10,505 nt of DNA from JAICIG01 sp035532215 (lineage in GTDB: Bacteria; Planctomycetota; Planctomycetia; Pirellulales; JAICIG01): NCBI GenBank assembly GCA_035532215.1, contig DATKRK010000030.1, positions 1 through 10,505 of the forward strand, read 5' to 3'. The position numbers and the translations under genes are program-made. Shown here one piece after another: positions 5,895 to 10,505 of this stretch (its first letter is position 1; each line of letters begins with the position of its first letter). The notes under the pieces are model-generated. The model did no database searches. It saw only the letters and a program-made list of their open reading frames with translations, and was not told the DNA's origin.

Positions 5895-7505
5895 CTACTC
5901 GGCTCCGATGTGTGCGCCCTTTTCGGCGACCGAGCGCTTCATGAGCAACACCAGCGGCAACAACGTCGCCGACAGCACTGCAAACAGCCAAAAATCGTCA
6001 AAATAGGCCAGCGACGCGGCCTGCTGATGGCGGACGTTCGCCAGCGCTTCCCACGTCATCTGCTGCGACAGGGCGGGGTCGCCCGTGTGCCGGAAAAAGA
6101 ACGCCTGGCCTTGAGCCTGGAAAGAACTGGCCGCGGCGTTCAACGGGTCGAGGAATTCTCCCAGTCGCTCGGTGTGGAGCTGTTCGCGGCGGACTTCCAT
6201 CGTGTGGGCCAGCGAAGTGCCGACGCTGCCCCCTTCGTTGCGCAGCAGCGCAAACAGACCGACGGCCGCCCCGCGCAGATGCATCGGCGTTTCCGTAAAG
6301 GCGGCGACGTTGATCGGGGCGAAAATCATCGACAGCCCCGCGATCAGCACCACTCGCGGCCAGACGACCATCCCCGGACTGATGGAAAGGTTCATTTGCG
6401 ACATCCAGTAACATCCGGCGGCCATCGTCGCCAGTCCCAAGGCGATCAACCAGCGCGCGTCGGCCCCTAGGCCCAGCGATTTGCCTACGATGAGCAAAAC
6501 GATGATCGAAAACATCCCGGCGGGAGACAGCACCAACCCGGAAACGTAGGCGTCGTAGCCGAATAGCGACTGTAGTAAGGCCGGCAGAGACGTACTGGCG
6601 CCGTAGAGGATGCCATAGGCGCAAAAAATGATGATCGAGCAGGCCAGGAAGTTACGATCGGCCAAGGGCCGGAAATTGACGACCGGATTCGCGATCCGCA
6701 ACTCGCGATAGATCAAGGCGCCGAGCGACAACATGAACAGCACGAACAGCGTCTGCACCCGCCAAAACGGATCGCCGTGCCAATCCCACTCTTGCCCCTT
6801 GCTCAGCACGATTTCCCAGGTCGACATCAGAATGACGAGCAGTCCCAGCCCGATGTAGTCGAAGTTCAGCGGCCCGCGGCGCAATTCGGCGCGCTGGAGC
6901 TTGAGATACTCCGGGTCTTCGACCAGCAAGTGAGCCGCGCCCAAGGCCAGGCAACCCATCGGAACATTGATGAAAAAGATCCAACGCCAGTCGTAGTTGA
7001 CCGTCAGGTATCCGCCCAGCGTCGGCCCGATGACCGGCGCAAAGAGCGCCGCAATGCCGAACATCGTCATCGCCGCTCCTTGCTTCTCGCGCGGGAAAGC
7101 GTCGAGCAGGATGGCCTGGCTCGAAGGCTGAAGTCCGCCGCCGGCCAGTCCTTGCAGCACTCGGAACAGAATCAACTGTTCCAGGTTGGTCGCGATGCCG
7201 CACAGGCCCGAGGCGATCGTGAACACGGCGATCGACAGCATGAAATAATTTCGGCGCCCCAAATGCGCCGACAGCCAGCCGGAGATCGGCAAAATCATCG
7301 CATTCGCCGCCAAGTAGCTGGTAATCACCCATTCGCTGTCCGTGACCGCGGCCGATAACCCTCCGGCAATGTAGCGCAGCGCAACGTTGGCGATCGTGGT
7401 GTCGAGCACCTCCATGAACGTCGGCACGACCACGGCGACGGCGACCAGCCAGGGATTGACCGCAGCGCGGCTGGCCGTAGCAGGGGCGAGGGCTGCGCTC
7501 GTCAC
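5895..7505 (-). CDS. emrB: DHA2-family MFS drug efflux transporter, EmrB/QacA-like
   Basis: This 536-residue inner-membrane protein uses the proton gradient to export drugs or other toxic compounds. It has the 14-helix DHA2 pattern. Motif D1 is LDTTIANVAL (34-43), motif A is GWLSAHLGRR (76-85, with the usual acidic residue replaced), and motif C is APVIGPTLGG (156-165), typical of exporters. WRWIFFINVP at 173-182 is a DHA2 hallmark. An extended loop at about 440-495 precedes the last helix (about 505-525), as in EmrB. The start is GTG; no internal Met occurs before residue 31, and AAAGGA lies 6 nt upstream. The gene follows the EmrA-like adaptor by 54 nt, so the two are almost certainly one operon. 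No regulator or TolC-like partner is in the window, so the substrate cannot be predicted. Confidence 0.9.
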   Translation of the reverse strand: MTSAALAPATASRAAVNPWLVAVAVVVPTFMEVLDTTIANVALRYIAGGLSAAVTDSEWVITSYLAANAMILPISGWLSAHLGRRNYFMLSIAVFTIASGLCGIATNLEQLILFRVLQGLAGGGLQPSSQAILLDAFPREKQGAAMTMFGIAALFAPVIGPTLGGYLTVNYDWRWIFFINVPMGCLALGAAHLLVEDPEYLKLQRAELRRGPLNFDYIGLGLLVILMSTWEIVLSKGQEWDWHGDPFWRVQTLFVLFMLSLGALIYRELRIANPVVNFRPLADRNFLACSIIIFCAYGILYGASTSLPALLQSLFGYDAYVSGLVLSPAGMFSIIVLLIVGKSLGLGADARWLIALGLATMAAGCYWMSQMNLSISPGMVVWPRVVLIAGLSMIFAPINVAAFTETPMHLRGAAVGLFALLRNEGGSVGTSLAHTMEVRREQLHTERLGEFLDPLNAAASSFQAQGQAFFFRHTGDPALSQQMTWEALANVRHQQAASLAYFDDFWLFAVLSATLLPLVLLMKRSVAEKGAHIGAE

Positions 7506-7511
7506 GCTCGA

Positions 7512-7517
7512 TCCTTT
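7512..7517 (-). promoter_or_regulatory. Ribosome binding site supporting the GTG start of the transporter
   Basis: On the minus strand AAAGGA ends 6 nt before the GTG at 7505-7503. It lies in the 54-nt gap after the adaptor gene and is the main reason to accept the GTG start. Confidence 0.55.
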
Positions 7518-7559
7518 CCCAAGACTTCCCAGATCGGAGAATCAGAGACCCCGCGCCGC

Positions 7560-9146
7560 TCAGCGCCCCGCGCCGCCCTCTTTCGATAGCGCGTAATCTT
7601 GCAGAAATCGCCCCTTGCCAGGGTCGTCGCCAACGAGCGGTTCATGAATATAAACATAAGGAAAGCACGATAAGCCGACGAACAAAGCGGTCTTGTCGGG
7701 ATCGTAATCGTCGAGTTCGATGCGCACCGGAATGCGCTGCACGACTTTGACGAAATTGCCCGTGGCGTTTTGGGGAGGCAACAACGCCAGCGTCGAGCCG
7801 GTGCCCATCGTGAAGCCGGTGATGCGGCCCTTGAACTCGCGTTGTTTTCCGTACATGTCCACCTCGCAGCGCACCGGCTGGCCGATGCGCAGCTCGCCGA
7901 GCTGCGTCTCCTTGAAGTTGGCGTCGATCCAGATTTCCGTCAGCGAGCGCACGGCCATCAGCGCCTGACCGACTTGCACGTGGTTGCCGGGATTCACGTT
8001 GCGGCGCGTGACCACGCCGTCGATTTCGCTCACGACGTCGCAGTAGCGCAGATCGAGTTCGGCCAGATCCAAATCGCGACGCGCCTGCAGCAACCGGGCT
8101 TCGGCCTGCTTGACGCCCGGCGCCTTGGGAATCAGTTGCGCGTAGATCCGGTCCAGATCTCCCTCGGGATCCTGATTATAGAATTCCTCGATCGCCTGTT
8201 TCGGAGTCAACTCGTAGTTCGAAGGGTTAAAGCCCAACTGGGCCGCACTGCCCTGCAAGGCGCCCAGCGCCTCTCGCACGGTCGAGAAATTCTGATCCAG
8301 GTCTTCCGGCGCGTCGAGCGGGTCTTTGAAGTTGAGGGGCAGGCCGAGACCGGCCCTCGTTTGCTGAATCGTTTGCTCCGCGCTGCTCACGCGATTTCGG
8401 GCCACCTCCAGCGCGGCCTTGTATTGGTCGAACTGCTGCTGGCTCATGGCGCCTTTGGCGACCAGCGTTTCGCCGCGGACATAGTCTCGCTCGGCCAGTT
8501 CCCGGTTTGCTTGCTCGACCTTCAATTCGGCCACGTTCGACTTCAGCAGCGCGAGCTGATTTCGCACGTCTTCCATCGCGTGTTCGAGCTTGAAACGATT
8601 GCTGCGGGCTTGGGCCACTACGCCGCGGACCTGGGCTTCGGCGGCCGCCAGGTCTCGCTCGGCCGCTTCGACGGCCGCCTGCTTGATCGCCGCTTGCACC
8701 TGATACGGCTCCTTGTCGAGCTGCACCAGGATGTTGCCTCGCTTGACGCGCATGTTGTCGTCGACCAAAACGGCGCTTACCTGGCCGGCGATGCGGGGAG
8801 CGACGAAGGTAACGTGCCCGTTGACGTACGCGTCGTCGGTCGAAACCGTGTTCAGCGCCGTCTGAATTGCCGTCGCCAAGGGAAAGACGCCGACCGCCAC
8901 GACGGCTATGCCGGCCAACAGCGGAAGCCGTGTGCCCGTTAGCAGGCTACGGCTGCGCGAACTTTCCTTCGAGGCGCCGGGCGGACGCCCAGCCGACGAA
9001 CCGGCATTCGCAACAGGTTGTTGCTGCGGCGCCGCAGCAGGTTTTGCCCGTGCGTCGGCTACTACGGCTTCAGCCGCTGCTCCAGTGGACGCCGACGGAT
9101 CTGAACTGCTCGTAGCGCGAGGTTGACCTTCGTTGCTGGCTTCCAT
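7560..9146 (-). CDS. emrA: EmrA/HlyD-like membrane fusion protein (efflux adaptor)
   Basis: This 528-residue periplasmic adaptor should link the EmrB-like pump to an outer-membrane channel. A single transmembrane helix lies at about 74-97. It is followed by STDDAYVNGH (102-111) and FVAPRIAGQV (114-123), the first lipoyl half and an EmrA hallmark. Coiled-coil helices run at about 150-267 and 345-368. The second lipoyl half includes NVNPGNHVQVGQ (383-394). The beta-barrel carries GTGSTLALLPPQNATGN (448-464) and VVQRIPVRI, close to EmrA. Two features are unusual. The cytoplasmic N-terminus is about 70 residues of Ala/Ser/Pro/Gln-rich sequence. About 75 extra residues (268-344) sit between the coiled-coil arms, so the protein is well above the roughly 390 residues of E. 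coli EmrA. GGGGA at 9160-9156 lies 9 nt before the ATG. It is first in the operon with the transporter. Confidence 0.9.
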   Translation of the reverse strand: MEASNEGQPRATSSSDPSASTGAAAEAVVADARAKPAAAPQQQPVANAGSSAGRPPGASKESSRSRSLLTGTRLPLLAGIAVVAVGVFPLATAIQTALNTVSTDDAYVNGHVTFVAPRIAGQVSAVLVDDNMRVKRGNILVQLDKEPYQVQAAIKQAAVEAAERDLAAAEAQVRGVVAQARSNRFKLEHAMEDVRNQLALLKSNVAELKVEQANRELAERDYVRGETLVAKGAMSQQQFDQYKAALEVARNRVSSAEQTIQQTRAGLGLPLNFKDPLDAPEDLDQNFSTVREALGALQGSAAQLGFNPSNYELTPKQAIEEFYNQDPEGDLDRIYAQLIPKAPGVKQAEARLLQARRDLDLAELDLRYCDVVSEIDGVVTRRNVNPGNHVQVGQALMAVRSLTEIWIDANFKETQLGELRIGQPVRCEVDMYGKQREFKGRITGFTMGTGSTLALLPPQNATGNFVKVVQRIPVRIELDDYDPDKTALFVGLSCFPYVYIHEPLVGDDPGKGRFLQDYALSKEGGAGR

Positions 9147-9250
9147 ATCGGTTCATCCCCGCCCGATTTGCAAGTGAAACCGGCGCGAGCGTCTGCTCAA
9201 GGCAAAACGCTCGGCGGTCGAAAGGGACTCGCTCGATTGGTCAAGCCTTA

Positions 9251-9279
9251 CTTATACGCAACAAACGTAGACAGGAAAA
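9251..9279 (-). promoter_or_regulatory. Candidate promoter of the efflux operon
   Basis: On the minus strand TATAAG (9256-9251) matches 5 of 6 positions of a -10 box and lies about 105 nt before the adaptor ATG. The -35 position 17 nt upstream (TTTTCC, 9279-9274) is poor. The remaining sequence at 9147-9413 holds no gene I can support; it shows only the small dyad at 9300-9316. Confidence 0.25.
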
Positions 9280-9299
9280 CCCCCGCGAAATGGTGCAGA

Positions 9300-9316
9300 G
9301 CGAGACGTCTTCTCGC
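9300..9316. repeat. Short dyad upstream of the efflux operon
   Basis: GCGAGA at 9300-9305 is the exact reverse complement of TCTCGC at 9311-9316, with a 5-nt centre. It lies about 155 nt upstream of the adaptor ATG, just beyond the candidate -35 position. It could be an operator for a repressor of the pump, but such short dyads are common in GC-rich DNA. Confidence 0.25.
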
Positions 9317-9413
9317 AGCCAAGTCGGGCATATTCTTCACAATCCGGCTCTCGGCCGGGCGCGGATCGATTCGCCAAGGCTGGACAAAAGGCGGCTGAAG
9401 CAGTCGAAAAACC

Positions 9414-9442
9414 AAAAAAAGAGACGCCCGAGGGCGTCTCTT
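9414..9442 (-). terminator. Intrinsic terminator of the pilin gene
   Basis: On the minus strand AAGAGACGCC pairs with GGCGTCTCTT around a CTCG tetraloop, a GC-rich perfect stem, and the transcript continues into a run of Ts (7 As at 9414-9420 on the plus strand). It lies about 60 nt after the pilin stop codon. It also shields the efflux operon downstream from read-through. This is the clearest terminator in the window. Confidence 0.93.
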
Positions 9443-9504
9443 CGATTCCGGCGGATGCCAGACGATCTTTCGAGCTTTTGAGCAAATCGAACGATACGAG
9501 GCGA

Positions 9505-9687
9505 TTAGCCGCCGCCGATTCCATACGAAGTCATGTTGCTTTGAATGCCGCCCCACATTCCTCCCGATTGCCCTCCGACGGCGCTAATTGCCGAGATGAT
9601 CATTGCGATGATCAGCGCCAACATGACGGCGTATTCCACGGCGGTGGTTGCGTCCTCCTCGCGGCAAAAACGATTAAACCATGCCAT
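9505..9687 (-). CDS. flp: Flp-type IVb pilin subunit precursor
   Basis: This 60-residue protein is a small pilin of the Flp/Tad type, which is processed by a prepilin peptidase and assembled into thin adhesive fibres. The signature is DATTAVEYAVMLALI: Glu18-Tyr19 at the +5/+6 positions, followed by a hydrophobic helix at about 16-38. The basic N-terminus (RFCREED) forms the leader. The usual Gly at the cleavage site is replaced by Ala13 if cleavage falls five residues before Glu18. The tail is Gly-rich (SGGMWGG, GIGGG) and short. AGGAAGG (9703-9697) lies 9 nt upstream of the ATG, a strong ribosome binding site. The gene is monocistronic, ending at a strong terminator, and no tad assembly genes lie in the window, so export must rely on genes elsewhere. 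Confidence 0.88.
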   Translation of the reverse strand: MAWFNRFCREEDATTAVEYAVMLALIIAMIISAISAVGGQSGGMWGGIQSNMTSYGIGGG

Positions 9688-9750
9688 AGCGGCCTACCTT
9701 CCTGCGCTTCCCAAACCCCGTGGCAAGCTGAAGGTGAGAAAGATGTGAGC

Positions 9751-9836
9751 GCCGCACGAACCGATGCGGCACATCGAAACCATAGGCCGGGTTTCAACGC
9801 CGGTCAAATCCTGCGCTCGCTCGTTTTCTTGCGAGC
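9751..9836. other. Two hairpins between the right-edge gene and the pilin
   Basis: GCCGCA 9751-9756 pairs with TGCGGC 9765-9770 (8-nt loop). GCTCGC 9815-9820 pairs with GCGAGC 9831-9836 (10-nt loop). Both sit in the 180-nt gap between the stop of the right-edge gene and the pilin start. Neither is followed by a good T-run on the minus strand. They may help end the upstream transcript or shape the pilin leader. Confidence 0.3.
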
Positions 9837-9867
9837 CCTTTCCGGCGCTCCGCCGCCGCTGGACGCA

Positions 9868-10505
9868 TCAAGGCCGGTCGAGCTTCGGCAACTCGAGCGC
9901 GCCTTCGCCAATGCCGGGCGGGTCGGTCGACGCAAGCGGAACTTGCCAGCGGACGATCCGCGAGGCGCCTGGTCCTTCGTCCGCCTCGCCGGCAAAACCG
10001 ACGTCGGTGCGGACCAGGCCGTCGACTTGAAACGACTCCTCGGCCGCAGCGAGCACTCGGCCCTTCGCGGCCTCCCACAGAGCCAGCGGCGCGGCGCGCG
10101 CGAGCACCGAGCCCTGCCCCGACCAGGCGAGTTGTTCTACGAGCGGCCCCGGCGCCGAGTCGCCGCGGAATAAAAACAAGCCCTTGCCTTCGGTGGGCAC
10201 GAATGCGCAATTCGAGGCTTGGATGGCGATGCGGCCCACAGCCTCGTCGAGTTCGCCATAGCGGCACTCCATCAAGCCTGCCGCCCCTCGCAAGGTCAAG
10301 TGCGACATGACCAGGCTTACCGGCTCGTCGGCTTGCGGCGCTTCTTCGAGCACCAGGAGAGGGCCGGGGCCGAGGTGCAAGACATGACTCAGTTCGAAGC
10401 CCAACGCGGCGTCGCCCCGGCAGCAAACCGCGGACGACACTCGGTGGAACACGCAGCGCTCCAGCGACAGCGATCCGGTCGGCAGCTCAAGCTCGGCGCC
10501 GTCGG
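9868..10505 (-). CDS. Unrecognised protein, C-terminal fragment (5' end off window)
   Basis: The frame is open to the right edge, so the visible part is the last 212 residues of a longer protein. A GTG at 10452 could be taken as a start, but the codons before it (reading ELPTGSLSLERC) continue the same style of sequence. The fragment has no membrane segment. A recurring pattern of short hydrophobic strands ending in Cys-x-aromatic is visible: LSLERCVF, GLMECRY and QASNCAF, at about residues 12-19, 77-81 and 97-101. This resembles turns of a right-handed beta-helix or other beta-solenoid, but that is inference. The end is Pro/Gly-rich (TDPPGIGEG, then LPKLDRP). I do not recognise a family and assign no function. 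The pilin gene follows after 180 nt on the same strand. Confidence 0.65.
   Translation of the reverse strand, partial: DGAELELPTGSLSLERCVFHRVSSAVCCRGDAALGFELSHVLHLGPGPLLVLEEAPQADEPVSLVMSHLTLRGAAGLMECRYGELDEAVGRIAIQASNCAFVPTEGKGLFLFRGDSAPGPLVEQLAWSGQGSVLARAAPLALWEAAKGRVLAAAEESFQVDGLVRTDVGFAGEADEGPGASRIVRWQVPLASTDPPGIGEGALELPKLDRP

Noticed and set aside
9022..9039. Perfect 18-bp palindrome TGCTGCGGC/GCCGCAGCA
   Set aside because: It lies inside the adaptor coding sequence, in the Ala/Gln-rich N-terminus, and follows from repeated GCA/GCC and CAG-type codons.
9794..10426. Long minus-strand frame of 210 codons overlapping the right-edge gene
   Set aside because: Its product is extremely Arg-rich with no domain-like pattern, as expected for an out-of-frame reading of GC-rich coding sequence. 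The overlapping frame is far more protein-like.

Overview
The window (about 10.5 kb, GC-rich) reads as chromosomal DNA of a planctomycete, probably from the Pirellulales. This rests on the style of the proteins: a Flp-type pilin with an ATTAVEYAVMLALI core, an EmrA-like adaptor with an extra domain, and a 161-residue protein resembling planctomycete hypotheticals. It is recall-based inference, not a database result. There is no rRNA, tRNA, CRISPR array or transposase gene.

Layout. 1-274: non-coding, with three perfect hairpins and a good sigma70-like promoter. 275-1462 (+): exported serine hydrolase of the beta-lactamase/PBP4-like family. 1460-1595: a 136-bp MITE-like palindromic element whose two ends supply the TAG stop codons of the two convergent genes on either side. 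1593-3801 (-): two-gene unit, an HD-GYP c-di-GMP phosphodiesterase followed 28 nt later by the 161-residue unknown. 3802-4172: non-coding spacer with dyads. 4173-5213 (-): membrane-embedded M50 (site-2 protease type) metalloprotease, divergent from 5324-5866 (+), a Nudix hydrolase resembling ADP-ribose pyrophosphatase. 9146 to 5895 (-): two-gene efflux unit, an EmrA/HlyD-like adaptor then an EmrB/QacA-like DHA2 transporter. 9505-9687 (-): small Flp-type pilin with a textbook intrinsic terminator. 9868-10505 (-): C-terminal part of an unrecognised protein entering from the right edge.

Functionally the region is a set of separate small transcription units rather than one pathway. The adaptor and transporter should work together as an inner-membrane drug or toxic-compound pump needing a TolC-like outer-membrane channel that is not encoded here. 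The HD-GYP protein and its small neighbour are probably co-transcribed.

I see no clear new multi-gene system. The most notable items are the MITE-like element shared by two stop codons, the conserved-looking unknown paired with the HD-GYP enzyme, and the non-canonical processing site of the lone pilin.
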